Below the pieces are notes generated by a model. It was given only the letters and a program-made list of their open reading frames with translations, searched no databases and had not been told where the DNA came from. A stretch of DNA of 64,000 bases from positions 1-64,000 of the forward strand of contig NZ_JACCJZ010000001.1 of assembly GCF_013425765.1 (NCBI RefSeq). The letters run 5' to 3'. The DNA comes from Luteimonas deserti. Its GTDB lineage: Bacteria > Pseudomonadota > Gammaproteobacteria > Xanthomonadales > Xanthomonadaceae. This document shows positions 55,222 through 63,976 of the stretch, one piece after another. The stretch's first letter is position 1. Every line of letters starts with the position of its first letter. The translations under genes were made by a program, and so were the position numbers.

Positions 55222-56316
55222 TCAGTCGGGAGTAAGACGCAGCAGACGGCCGTTCTCTTCGTCGGTCAGCACGTAGATGGCGCCGTCGGGGCCGACCCGC
55301 ACGTCGCGGATGCGTTCGCCGAGGTCCTCGAGCAGGACCTCCTGCGCACCCGGTTGGCCACCGGCCATCGGGATCCGGCGCAGGCTCTTCTCGGCCAGTG
55401 CCGCCACCAGCAGGTTGCCCCGCCACCCGGGAAACGCGTCGCCTTCGTACAGCGCCAGCCCGGCCGGTGCGATCGACGGCGTCCAGTGCAGGACGGGCTG
55501 CTCCATGCCGGTCATCCGCGTGAACGGCGTGATCAGCGCACGGCTGTAGTCGCGCCCGAAGCTCACCAGCGGCCAGCCGTAATTGGTCCCCGGCGTGATG
55601 ATGTTGAGTTCGTCGCCCCCGCGCGGCCCGTGCTCGTGCGCGAAGATGCGCTCGCGGCCCGCGTCGTAGACCAGGCCCTGGATATGCCGGTGGCCGTAGC
55701 TGTAGATCTCGGGCAGCGCGCCGGCACGGCCGACGAAGGGGTTGTCCGCCGGGATTCGGCCGTCGGTGTGGATGCGCACGATCGTGCCCATGTGACTGTC
55801 GAGCTTCTGCGACTCCTCACGGAAGAAGAAGCCGTCTCCCAGACCCATCAGTAGGGTGCCGTCAGGCAGCAGCAGAAGCCGTCCGCCGGCATGCGCGTCG
55901 CCCGATTTCGACGGCCGCGTGGTGAAGATCGGCTGCACGTCGGTGAGCCGCTGGCCGTCGAAGCGTGCACGCACGATGCGCGTGTGATTGGCATTGCGGT
56001 CGCCATGGACATACGACAGGAACAGCACCCCACTGCGGGCGAAATCCGGAGCGGGGAGCACCTCGAACAGGCCGGACTGCCCCGACGCGAACACGTCCGG
56101 CACGCCTTCGACGGGTGTATCGCGCAGCACCCCGTTCTCGACCACGCGCAGGCGGCCCGGTCGCTCGGTCACGAGCATGACACCGTCCCCGAGGAATGCG
56201 AGCGACCATGGATGCTCCAGTCCGTCCACCACGGTCTCCACGCGGTATTCGGCCTGCGCAGGCAACATGACCAGCAGCAGCATGCCGAGCAGGCATGCAC
56301 CCATCGCTCGCATCAT
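55222..56316 (-). CDS. PQQ-dependent sugar dehydrogenase (YliI/Asd type)
   Basis: 364 residues, ATG 56316 (a GTG directly upstream is possible). The signal peptide ends near AQA (residue ~22), so it is periplasmic. The six-bladed beta-propeller of soluble aldose sugar dehydrogenases: VDGLEHPWSLAFLGDGVMLVTERPG (in parts LEHPWSLAFLG and LVTERPGRLR), SGDAHAGGRLLLLPDG with the catalytic His region, YGHRHIQGLVYD, FAHEHGPRGGDELNII and PAGLALYEGDAFPGW. It should oxidise aldoses with PQQ; no PQQ synthesis genes are in the window. It lies between the two arms of the pigment locus on the minus strand, convergent with the halogenase gene. Confidence 0.9.
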   Translation of the reverse strand: MMRAMGACLLGMLLLVMLPAQAEYRVETVVDGLEHPWSLAFLGDGVMLVTERPGRLRVVENGVLRDTPVEGVPDVFASGQSGLFEVLPAPDFARSGVLFLSYVHGDRNANHTRIVRARFDGQRLTDVQPIFTTRPSKSGDAHAGGRLLLLPDGTLLMGLGDGFFFREESQKLDSHMGTIVRIHTDGRIPADNPFVGRAGALPEIYSYGHRHIQGLVYDAGRERIFAHEHGPRGGDELNIITPGTNYGWPLVSFGRDYSRALITPFTRMTGMEQPVLHWTPSIAPAGLALYEGDAFPGWRGNLLVAALAEKSLRRIPMAGGQPGAQEVLLEDLGERIRDVRVGPDGAIYVLTDEENGRLLRLTPD

Positions 56317-56384
56317 CACCCTCTCTCCATTGCGCGTATGCGCCAATCGGACGTCGAGTCGACCACGAAACGGGAGAACAACGA

Positions 56385-56891
56385 GTGAAAGCAGCCATGT
56401 TCCGGGGCTACGTTCCCGCGTTTCTCCTCGCCCTGGTGCTCAGCATCGTCTGGGGCTCGATCGTGCAGAGCCAATACAACCTCGCGGCGCTCGCATCGAT
56501 CGGTGCCGATGTCGGCTCGGTCCGCCTGCAGGTCACGCTGCGCGACATCTTCAGTGGTTTCTTCCCGACGTACGGCGGATACATCGTGTTGCCCGCGCTC
56601 GCGGTCGCCTTCATCGCGGTCGCGCTGCTCGAGCCGAGGCTTCCGCACGCGGCGCGCATCCCCCTGTACGCGATTGCCGGTGGACTCGCGATCCTGCTCG
56701 CAATCCCGCTGGTCAACGCCCTCTCACCGGTCGCGCTGCTGGTCGGGGCGACGCGCGAATGGAGCTGCGCGGTATGGATGGCGGCCGGAGGCGTGGTGTC
56801 CAGCGTGCTGTACGCACTGCTCGCACCTGTCCGCGTCCGGCACGTGTCGGCGCCAGCCGTGCTCGTGCATACGCCGGACCGGCCCGGCTAG
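56385..56891 (+). CDS. hypothetical four-helix membrane protein
   Basis: 168 residues from GTG 56385 (GGAG 10 nt upstream); ATG 56397 is the alternative. Four hydrophobic segments (VPAFLLALVLSIVWGSIV, YIVLPALAVAFIAVALL, IPLYAIAGGLAILLAIP and WMAAGGVVSSVLYALLAP). It begins 69 bp from the divergent PQQ-type dehydrogenase start. I do not recognise the family; similar small proteins are seen in xanthomonads. Confidence 0.6.
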   Translation: MKAAMFRGYVPAFLLALVLSIVWGSIVQSQYNLAALASIGADVGSVRLQVTLRDIFSGFFPTYGGYIVLPALAVAFIAVALLEPRLPHAARIPLYAIAGGLAILLAIPLVNALSPVALLVGATREWSCAVWMAAGGVVSSVLYALLAPVRVRHVSAPAVLVHTPDRPG

Positions 56892-57609
56892 ACATTCCAG
56901 TCGACGCGGGCCGACACCGAGACGCGCTCGACAACGGACATCGGGATCCCGGACGCGACGCCTCACACCGGCACGCGTGGCGACGCAGTTGAGGACGGCG
57001 GGTAGCAAGCGCGCGCCTGCGGATGGGGCGTATCTCGCCAGGCGGGTCCATCGAGCGACTTCGCGTCATCGCACGGCGCTCGTCCCTCCGCGCGAAGCCA
57101 CGTCCCGATGCGCGTGCCGCAGGGTCGGCGAACCAGACTCGCGGCCCATACCAGCCGCCGCGGGCGGGAGCTCGGTTGCCTGGAGCGTCATCGCGACAGA
57201 TGCGTCCAGGATCGCCTCACGTCCCGATCGAACACCGCGTCCGCCGTCTGCGCAAGATTCGCTACAGCGCGCTTGCTCGACGCGACAACGGCGTCAAGCG
57301 AGATTGGCACCTATGCCCGACGCCGCGACGCGGCGCTGACAGCTTGCACACACACATCCGGTTCGACATGGCCTAGCGGTGTCCCGGCGATCGACGGGCC
57401 GCGTGCGATGGCTGAACGGACGGGCGCACGCCGATCGATTCACGGCGCGCGCACCTCAGCGTGCGGCGCACGTCGCACGCGCGCCGGCCTGACATCGCGT
57501 CATGCCTAGGTGCAGCGTGTTGCCAAGGTCCGCCGCATCGCGGCGAGCCTGCCCATCCAGGTCGCCCCGCGGCCCGTCCGGTGCCCGACGACACGGGACA
57601 GCGCGCGCG
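56892..57609. other. 0.7-kb gene-free region
   Basis: I find no convincing gene on either strand: the open frames here lack recognisable motifs or plausible composition, and GC is slightly lower than in the flanking genes. No repeat or hairpin stands out. Confidence 0.45.
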
Positions 57610-58083
57610 TCAGCGCGTCCCGGGGAGCGGCTCTTCGGCGGCGGCCGGAGGCGGGTTCGCGACCCAGATCGCGATGCCGCTGGCGTACTTCTGCTGCGGG
57701 CTGATGTTCACGCCGACACCGGCCGAGGAGAACGAACGTCCGCCGCCCCGACCGACGCCGCCGCCCACGCTCACCCCGCCGCCGCTGCGTTCCGCATCCG
57801 CGGTGCCCTGGAACAGCACTCCGTTCGCGCCGAGGCTCGCAGCCTCGCGACGCAATTTGTCCAGCACGGAATTGACCTTGTTCTGCTCGCCATAGGTCAG
57901 CGCGCCACTGCTGGTGTTGAGGATGGCGATCTCCTCGTACTGACCCGGTGGCGGGCCGTGATAGATCCGCACCTGTGCGGGATCGATCGGTGCACGCGGG
58001 GTGCCGGTCAACACGTGGGAGCTGGCACAACCGGCCGTCATCACGACGGCCAGCAGGATCGGAAGAAGACGGTAGGCGCGCAT
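57610..58083 (-). CDS. hypothetical lipoprotein with Gly-rich segment
   Basis: 157 residues. The signal peptide ends in lipobox TAGC (MRAYRLLPILLAVVMTAGC). The body has VRIYHGPPPGQYEEIAIL and SVLDKLRREAASLGANGVLF, a pattern seen in small envelope lipoproteins of gammaproteobacteria that I cannot name with confidence, then a Gly-rich linker (SVGGGVGRGGGRSF) and a Pro/Ala tail. It stands alone between gene-poor gaps within the divided pigment locus. Confidence 0.68.
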   Translation of the reverse strand: MRAYRLLPILLAVVMTAGCASSHVLTGTPRAPIDPAQVRIYHGPPPGQYEEIAILNTSSGALTYGEQNKVNSVLDKLRREAASLGANGVLFQGTADAERSGGGVSVGGGVGRGGGRSFSSAGVGVNISPQQKYASGIAIWVANPPPAAAEEPLPGTR

Positions 58084-58676
58084 GGCGATGTCCTCGAAAG
58101 ACGGATGCCCGGACGGGCATGCGGCCGATCATCGCGCCGGGGACCTGAAGCCGGTGTGGACGACGCATCGCCCCCCGGCCGATCCTGCATGGCTGCCAGG
58201 CCGGTGGGGACTCGGCCGTGCCGCCCGATCCCGCCTCGCCCACCTGAGGACGCCGCTACCGGCCGATGTGCCCGACGTTCGAGATCAAACGGGACAGCCG
58301 CTGGCCCGGTCGCCGCCCTGCCCTGCTGGACGCCGTTGAAGACCGAGGACCGCACCAGGTCCTCCGGACAGGGCGCCGCGCATGCCCAGGGCCCGGGCGG
58401 GCCCCGGTGCACCGGTGACGCTCCGGACCGTATCGACGATCCCGACCTTCAGTACGCGAGCGTGCTTGTCGGGCAGCGACACCGGCCTTGGCGGCCCTCG
58501 CAGCTCCCGCGGCGGGTCCGTGCTGGCGCGGCCGCGATGTCGCAATGCGCGGACAGCCGGATGTCGATGCCTTGCGGTCGAGCATCGGCACACGCGACTA
58601 CACCGCAGGCGCGGCGGCTCGCAGCGCAGATCGGCGCCTGCACGACGCGGCGCCCGCGGGCACCGCGTGGGGGGCG
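58084..58676. other. 0.6-kb gene-free region before the reductase gene
   Basis: Open frames cross this stretch on both strands, but none shows protein features; it looks like non-coding DNA or eroded genes. It lies downstream of the minus-strand pigment arm. In related loci a ketoacyl synthase can be found near this side, but no remnant is recognisable. Confidence 0.45.
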
Positions 58677-59423
58677 TCAGCCCATCCCGCCGTTGATGCC
58701 GATGACCTGGCCATTGATGTAGCCGGCAGCGTCGGAGCACAGGAAACCCACCAGCGCCGCGACCTCGTCCGGCGTGCCGGCACGCTGGGCGGGCACGATC
58801 TGCCGGATCACCTCCTCCGGAAACGCCGCGTCCGCCATGCTGCCGGCGATGACCCCGGGCGCGACCACGTTCACGGCGATTCCGCGGCTCGCCATCTCGC
58901 GTGCGAGCGATTTCGATGCGCCATGCAGGCCCGCCTTCGCGGCCGCGTAGTTCGTCTGACCACGATTGCCGGTGACCGCGGCCACCGAAGACACGCTGAC
59001 GATGCGGCCCCAGCGCTTGCGCGCCATCGGCAGCAACAGCGGCTGCGTGACGTGGAAGAAGCCGTGCAACGAGACATCGACCACCCGCTTCCACTGCGCG
59101 TCGGTCATGCCCGCCATCGGCGCGTCGTCGTGGATGCCGGCGTTGTTGACGATCACCTGGATGGGCCCGTCGCCCAGCAGACCCTCCAGCGCATGACGCG
59201 TGGTCTCGCCGTCGGCGACATCAAAGGCCACCGCCTCGGCGCTGCCGCCGGCGGCAACGATCTCGGACACCACCGATTGGGCGCGCGCGAGATTGCCGTT
59301 GGCATGGACGATCACGTGCAGGCCGTCTGCGGCCAGGCGGCGGCAGATCGCGCCACCGATGTCTCCACTGCCACCGGTCACGAGGGCGCGCCGCATCGTG
59401 GTATTCGTCGCTGATGTCGTCAT
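58677..59423 (-). CDS. 3-oxoacyl-ACP reductase, FabG-like (aryl polyene pathway)
   Basis: 248-residue short-chain dehydrogenase/reductase. NADP site RALVTGGSGDIGGAICRRL (residues ~12-30), NNAG near 90, catalytic Ser in SVSSVAAVTGN and Tyr-Lys in TNYAAAKAG, AVNVVAPGVI, and C-terminal GYINGQVIGINGGMG. Reduces 3-ketoacyl-ACP during polyene chain growth, by context with the ApeP-like dehydratase just upstream on the same strand (90-bp gap). ATG at 59423; an ATG ten codons later (MRRALVTGG) would also give a full enzyme. Confidence 0.9.
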   Translation of the reverse strand: MTTSATNTTMRRALVTGGSGDIGGAICRRLAADGLHVIVHANGNLARAQSVVSEIVAAGGSAEAVAFDVADGETTRHALEGLLGDGPIQVIVNNAGIHDDAPMAGMTDAQWKRVVDVSLHGFFHVTQPLLLPMARKRWGRIVSVSSVAAVTGNRGQTNYAAAKAGLHGASKSLAREMASRGIAVNVVAPGVIAGSMADAAFPEEVIRQIVPAQRAGTPDEVAALVGFLCSDAAGYINGQVIGINGGMG

Positions 59424-59513
59424 GCGCCGATTGTAACGGCCGGCCCCAGCGCAGCGGCGTCGGCCGGGCCGCGCGGGCGCAGCACGCGCCGCTGAGCAGC
59501 GCGCGACGAACGG

Positions 59514-59963
59514 CTAGTCCGGTTCGCGCGCAGGCCCCAGCATCACCGCCGCGCGACCTTCGGCGAGCAGCACGCCGGCGCACGCGATGCGGAACGCGTA
59601 CTGCTGGCTGTCGCCGGCTTCGACCAGAACCTCGGCCGTGCATTCGAGATCCGCCGCGAGATCATCGATGCGCGCGACATGGAGCTGGACGCCGCGCAAC
59701 GCGACCAGCATGCCCGGACGCACCGCTGCGCCGCTGCCGCGTGCGCGCAGCCCGCCGTGCACCGCCATGGCCTGGGCACCGTATTCGCACAGATGCAGTG
59801 CGCGCAGATGCCCGTCGCTGCGCAGCGGATTGTGCGGATCGCGGTGGCTGGCGCTGCGCAGGCCGATCCGGGCCTCGTCCCATGCCGTGACCGCGTCCCA
59901 CAGGCACATCGCGCCCTGGTGCGGGATCATCGCCAGGATCGCGTCACGGTCGACCACGCTCAT
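59514..59963 (-). CDS. ApeP-like 3-hydroxyacyl-ACP dehydratase (hotdog fold)
   Basis: 149 residues from ATG 59963. Hotdog-fold dehydratase pattern MIPHQGAMCLWDAVTAWDE (His in PHQGAM near residue 14), HLCEYGAQAMAVHGGL as the central helix with the Glu, then beta strands to the end (GRAAVMLGP). It resembles ApeP of aryl polyene loci, which removes water from the 3-hydroxy intermediate. The start overlaps the stop of the exporter gene (ATGA), so translation is coupled in the minus-strand arm. Confidence 0.8.
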   Translation of the reverse strand: MSVVDRDAILAMIPHQGAMCLWDAVTAWDEARIGLRSASHRDPHNPLRSDGHLRALHLCEYGAQAMAVHGGLRARGSGAAVRPGMLVALRGVQLHVARIDDLAADLECTAEVLVEAGDSQQYAFRIACAGVLLAEGRAAVMLGPAREPD

Positions 59964-62368
59964 GCCAGCGGCTCCGCTTCGGCGCGCGCCGCTTCGATCG
60001 CCGCCCGATGGCGGGCGACCAGCAGCGACAGCACGAAGTTGCACACCACGCCCAGGGCCACCGTGCTGCCGATCGCACGCAGCACCGGGATCGACGACAG
60101 CGCGAGCAGGCTGAACACCAGCAGCGTCATCAGGCTGCACACCAGGACCGCGTGCAGCGTCCGGATCTGGTCGGCGCGATCGTCCCCGGCGTGTTCGAAG
60201 AACAGCGCGTAGTCGAGCCCGAGGCCCGCCGCGAGGATCAGTGCGACCAGATGGAACAGCGTGAGCTCGACCCCGGCCAGGCGCAGCACGGCGACGATCA
60301 CCAGCAAGGTCAGCAGGGTCGGCAGCAGCACGCGCCAGACACGACGCGGCTTGCGCAGCGCGATCCACACCGTGGCCACCAGCAGCAGCAGCGCGACCGA
60401 CATCGCGGCCAGCACCCGGCCGCGGTATTCGATGACCAGCGATTCGGATGCATCCTTCATGTCGAGCAGGCGCAGCGAGACGTCCGCGCCCGACGCCGCG
60501 GACGCGACCGTCGCCAGATCAGCCGGATTATCGAGCCCGCTGAGCGAGACCAGGGCCGTCGCGCGCTCCGGATGCACCAGCAGCAGCCCCGACACCGCGC
60601 TCGCCAGCGGCGAGCCCTGCAGGTCGCGCACGGTCAGCAGCGGAGCCGTGCGCGCGCGCTCGACGTCGGCCACGAAGGGGTCGAAGGCGTCGGCGCGGAA
60701 CGGCGAGTCGGCGAGCACCGACGCGAGCATCGCGCGCAAGGCCGGTGCATCGGGCAGCGCCGACTGGCGCGCACGTTGCACGTCGGCGGACGGCAGATAG
60801 CGCGCCGCCATGTCGTAGCCGTCGAGACGACCGTCGGCCACGCGCGCGTCGAGGGCGGGGCGCAGCGCCGCCGTGGCGGCGAGCACCGCATCGGCGTCGA
60901 TGCCCTGCGCGGCGAGGACATAGCGCACGTCGGGCGCACCCAGTTCCGCGCGCAATTCGGTGTCGAGGGCCATCGCCTCGGGGTCGACCGGCGTGAGCTT
61001 GGACAGATCGTTCTGCCAGGTCGGTCCCGGCGCGAAGACGATCGAAGCGAGGCTCGCCAACGCGAGCACCGCCAGCGACCACTTCGGCCGCGGCAGCGCC
61101 TCGATCCGGTGCCACAGACGCTGCAGGCGCGGCGAATCGGCGATGTCCGGCGGCGCCGGATCGACCAGACCGGGCAGCAGATACCGGGTGACCAGCGCGG
61201 CCACCGCGAGCGCGGCGACGGTGAAAACCGCCAGTTGGCGCAGGCCGTCGACACCGGAGAACAGGAACGTCGCGTAGGCGATGCAGGTGGCGATCACGCC
61301 GGTCGACAGCGCCGGCCACAGCCCGCGCACGTTCTTCCACGGCGACAGGCCGGCACGCTGGTGACTGAAGAAGTGGATCGGGTAGTCCTGCACGACGCCG
61401 ATCAGGGTGAAGCCGAACGCGATGGTGATGCCGTGCACACCCGCGGGAAACAGCAGCGCGACCGCGCCCAGGCCGGCGATGCCGGCGCTGGCCAGCGGCA
61501 GTGCGCCGAGCAGCGGCATCTTCCAGCTGCGGTAGGCCAGCAGCAGGAGAAGCACCAGACCGATCGTGTCCGCCATGCCGATGCGCTGGGCCTCGCGCTG
61601 GGTGCGGCCACCGATGTCGACCGAGAACGCGCCCGGTCCGGTCATCTGCAGCGCCGCCGGGCTGTCGCCGCGGACCGTGTCGAAGCGGGCGCGGATGGTC
61701 TCCACCGCGTCGAGCTGGCCGGTCGGATCGAAGCCGGCCGCGTGCGTCTCCACCAGCAGCAGCGCGCGCGCACCGGCGCGGTCGAACCACACATCGAAGA
61801 TCGGCTCGGGCGCGGCGGCCGGTGCCCAGGCCTCGGCCAGCACGAGGGTCTCGAGCGTCGGGTCGGAGGGCAACAGGGGCTCGACCAGGCCCGCGGCCGG
61901 AGAGCCGAGATCCTGCAGTCGCGCATCGAAGGCATCACGCAGGGCGTCGGCGTCGAGCGGCGTGTCGTCGAAGCTCGTCGTCAAGAGATAGCGGTAGGGC
62001 AGCAGGTCGGCGGGAAACGCCGACAGGTCACCGGCGGCGCCGTTGGCGACGAGGCTGAAGCGCGGATCCGGCGCCAGCGCCGCCTGCAACGCCTGCGACT
62101 GGGCGGCCAGCACCTCGGGCGCGTCACCCGACAGTGCCAGCAGCAGCAGACGCGAGCCCGGACCTTCGCCCAGTTCGTCGATCAGCAGGCGTTGTTCGGG
62201 CGTGCGCGCATCGGGCAGGAAACGGCGCAGGTCGCCACTGAACTCCAGCCGCGCCGCGACCAGCCAACCTGCCAGCAGCAGCACGGCCAGCCACGCGAGC
62301 GCCAGTGCCAGGCGCAGGTCCGGGCGGCGCAGCAGGAGGTCGCGGATCAACGCGCCGCGTCGCGACAC
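59960..62368 (-). CDS. MMPL/RND-type exporter of the pigment locus
   Basis: 802 residues, GTG start at 62368 inside the end of the LolA-like gene (22-bp overlap). Two halves, each with a long periplasmic loop and about six transmembrane helices: LALALAWLAVLLLAGWLVAA (TM1), the ELGEGPGSRLLLLALSGD loop, IGLVLLLLLAYRSWKMPLLG, FGFTLIGVVQDYPIHFFSHQ (with the proton-relay Asp), and in the second half LVALILAAGLGLDYALFFEH. RND transporters of this short type move polyketide-lipids; those in aryl polyene and xanthomonadin loci are needed for moving the pigment to the outer membrane. Confidence 0.9.
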   Translation of the reverse strand: MSRRGALIRDLLLRRPDLRLALALAWLAVLLLAGWLVAARLEFSGDLRRFLPDARTPEQRLLIDELGEGPGSRLLLLALSGDAPEVLAAQSQALQAALAPDPRFSLVANGAAGDLSAFPADLLPYRYLLTTSFDDTPLDADALRDAFDARLQDLGSPAAGLVEPLLPSDPTLETLVLAEAWAPAAAPEPIFDVWFDRAGARALLLVETHAAGFDPTGQLDAVETIRARFDTVRGDSPAALQMTGPGAFSVDIGGRTQREAQRIGMADTIGLVLLLLLAYRSWKMPLLGALPLASAGIAGLGAVALLFPAGVHGITIAFGFTLIGVVQDYPIHFFSHQRAGLSPWKNVRGLWPALSTGVIATCIAYATFLFSGVDGLRQLAVFTVAALAVAALVTRYLLPGLVDPAPPDIADSPRLQRLWHRIEALPRPKWSLAVLALASLASIVFAPGPTWQNDLSKLTPVDPEAMALDTELRAELGAPDVRYVLAAQGIDADAVLAATAALRPALDARVADGRLDGYDMAARYLPSADVQRARQSALPDAPALRAMLASVLADSPFRADAFDPFVADVERARTAPLLTVRDLQGSPLASAVSGLLLVHPERATALVSLSGLDNPADLATVASAASGADVSLRLLDMKDASESLVIEYRGRVLAAMSVALLLLVATVWIALRKPRRVWRVLLPTLLTLLVIVAVLRLAGVELTLFHLVALILAAGLGLDYALFFEHAGDDRADQIRTLHAVLVCSLMTLLVFSLLALSSIPVLRAIGSTVALGVVCNFVLSLLVARHRAAIEAARAEAEPLA

Positions 62369-63078
62369 TGCTGCAGCGCCTGGTCCAGCGACGCCAGCTC
62401 GCCCGCACCGGCGGCCGCGCTGCCGAGCAAGGTGGGCTGCGGCTCGCCCTGCGCCGGACGCGTCTCGATGCAGCGCAGCTCGTCGTCCCGACCGCGCAGC
62501 ACCACCGCGGCGATCCGTCCTGCGGTGCGTACGTCACGCGGGGTCAGGGTCAGGGTCCAGTCCGCCGGCACGCCGTCGGCCTCGATCGCGTAGTGCGTCT
62601 CGAGCAGGGTTCGGTCGCCGGCGAGCAGCGCGCCGAAGCTGGCCTGCAGCGCCGCCAGCTCCGGCACCCGCGACAGCGACGCGGTCCGCGGCGTCCGGCC
62701 TGCGCGCGCGACCACCGCGTCCCCGCCGCGGATCGTGGTCGTCTCCGCATACGGCACCCGCACCTCGCGCACCAGGGTCGCGGCGTCGGGACGGCGGTAC
62801 TCCCCGGCCACCACCAGCGGACGGCGCAGGGTGGCCGACAGGCGCAGCTCGACGAACGGCGTCGCCTGCGGCGGCGGCCGGGTCATGCGCTGCAGGATCC
62901 AGTCGGCATCCACCTGGCGACCGCGACTGGCCACCGGCGGCACCCGGTCGCGCGACTGGTCCGCGCGCACCGGCGCCGGGCGCGCCTGGGATTCACTGGC
63001 CTGCGGTGCGGCCGAGGCCGGCCACGTCAGCAGCATCGCCAGCAGCAGGTAGACGCGCGGCGTCGGGCGGCAGGGCAT
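62347..63078 (-). CDS. LolA-like periplasmic carrier protein
   Basis: 243 residues from ATG 63078. The signal peptide (MPCRPTPRVYLLLAMLLTWP) has likely cleavage after ASA. A Pro/Arg linker is followed by a LolA-like half-barrel: RGRQVDADWILQRMTRPPPQ, TPFVELRLSATLRRPLVVAGE, YRRPDAATLVREVRVPYAET, WTLTLTPRD. LolA-like proteins of aryl polyene loci are thought to carry the lipidic pigment across the periplasm. Its first 86 nt overlap the acyltransferase gene and its last 22 nt overlap the exporter gene, so the operon is very compact. Confidence 0.78.
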   Translation of the reverse strand: MPCRPTPRVYLLLAMLLTWPASAAPQASESQARPAPVRADQSRDRVPPVASRGRQVDADWILQRMTRPPPQATPFVELRLSATLRRPLVVAGEYRRPDAATLVREVRVPYAETTTIRGGDAVVARAGRTPRTASLSRVPELAALQASFGALLAGDRTLLETHYAIEADGVPADWTLTLTPRDVRTAGRIAAVVLRGRDDELRCIETRPAQGEPQPTLLGSAAAGAGELASLDQALQQCRDAAR

Positions 63079-63976
63079 CGTCGCGTTTCCAGAAGTCATA
63101 GAAGTTGAACCAGTTGTAGGGGGCATTGCGCACGTGATGTTCGAGGCGCTCCGCATAACGCCGGATAAGTGCGCTGACACCGGCCTCGCGCTCGCGCCGG
63201 GCCAGATTGACGCCTTCGCTGAACGGCTCGAACACCAGGTCGTAGCGACGGCCCCCACGGTACAGGCCGAACGCCAGCATCACCGGCACCTTGAGCACGG
63301 CGGCGAGCAGCCAGGGGGCGACCGGGAACTCCGCCGGCGCGCCCAGGAAGGGCACGGCTTGGGTCGGCCCGCCTTCCTGGGCCCTGTCCACCAGCAGCGC
63401 GACCATCGCGCCCTCGTCCAGGGCCGCACCGATCGCCAGGGCCACCGACGGGCCGTCCTGGCTCGCGTCGATCACGGTGGAGGCGATGTCCGCGTTCAAC
63501 GTGTCCAGCAGCTCGGTCATCGCCTTGCCGTGGGCGCGGTCGAGCACCACCCGGATCTTGAACTCCGGCCGCTGCCGCGACAGCACGCGCAGCACCTCGA
63601 AGCTGCCCAGGTGCGATCCGAACAGCAGCACACCGCGTCCCGCATCGAGATGCCGGTGCAGGGTGTCGAGCCCGCTGGTATGGACGTCGAAGCGACGGGT
63701 GTTCTCGCTGAGCAGGAACAACCGGTCGAGGATGGTCGCCGCGAAGGTGTGGATGTGCCGTGCGACTTCGCCCAGCGTGGCCGGGCGGCCGAACACGCGG
63801 GACAGATACCCCCGCGAGTCGCGCCGCTCGGCGCCGCGCCGGAGCAGGAAGTAGCCGGTCACCGGCAGCAGCAGCAGGCGTGCCGGCGCGCGGCCGCAGC
63901 GCGCGGCGAATCCGCGGAACGCGGCCAGCGCTAGACGTCCGCCGCCTTCGCGACGCGCTTTCCAGTGCGCGCTCAT
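62993..63976 (-). CDS. LpxL/HtrB-like acyltransferase of the pigment locus
   Basis: 327 residues, ATG 63976. Family blocks: LLLPVTGYFLLRRGAERRDS, the catalytic H-x4-E in LFGSHLGSFEVLRVL (near residue 120), VVLDRAHGKAMTELLDTLN, VALLVDRAQEGGPTQAVPFLG, FPVAPWLLAAVLKVPVMLAF and the terminal YNWFNFYDFWKRDD. An acyl-chain transferase of the inner membrane that in aryl polyene loci probably joins the polyene acyl chain to its lipid or sugar carrier. The last ~28 residues are a tail encoded in the overlap with the LolA-like gene. Confidence 0.9.
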   Translation of the reverse strand: MSAHWKARREGGGRLALAAFRGFAARCGRAPARLLLLPVTGYFLLRRGAERRDSRGYLSRVFGRPATLGEVARHIHTFAATILDRLFLLSENTRRFDVHTSGLDTLHRHLDAGRGVLLFGSHLGSFEVLRVLSRQRPEFKIRVVLDRAHGKAMTELLDTLNADIASTVIDASQDGPSVALAIGAALDEGAMVALLVDRAQEGGPTQAVPFLGAPAEFPVAPWLLAAVLKVPVMLAFGLYRGGRRYDLVFEPFSEGVNLARREREAGVSALIRRYAERLEHHVRNAPYNWFNFYDFWKRDDALPPDAARLPAAGDAADVAGLGRTAGQ

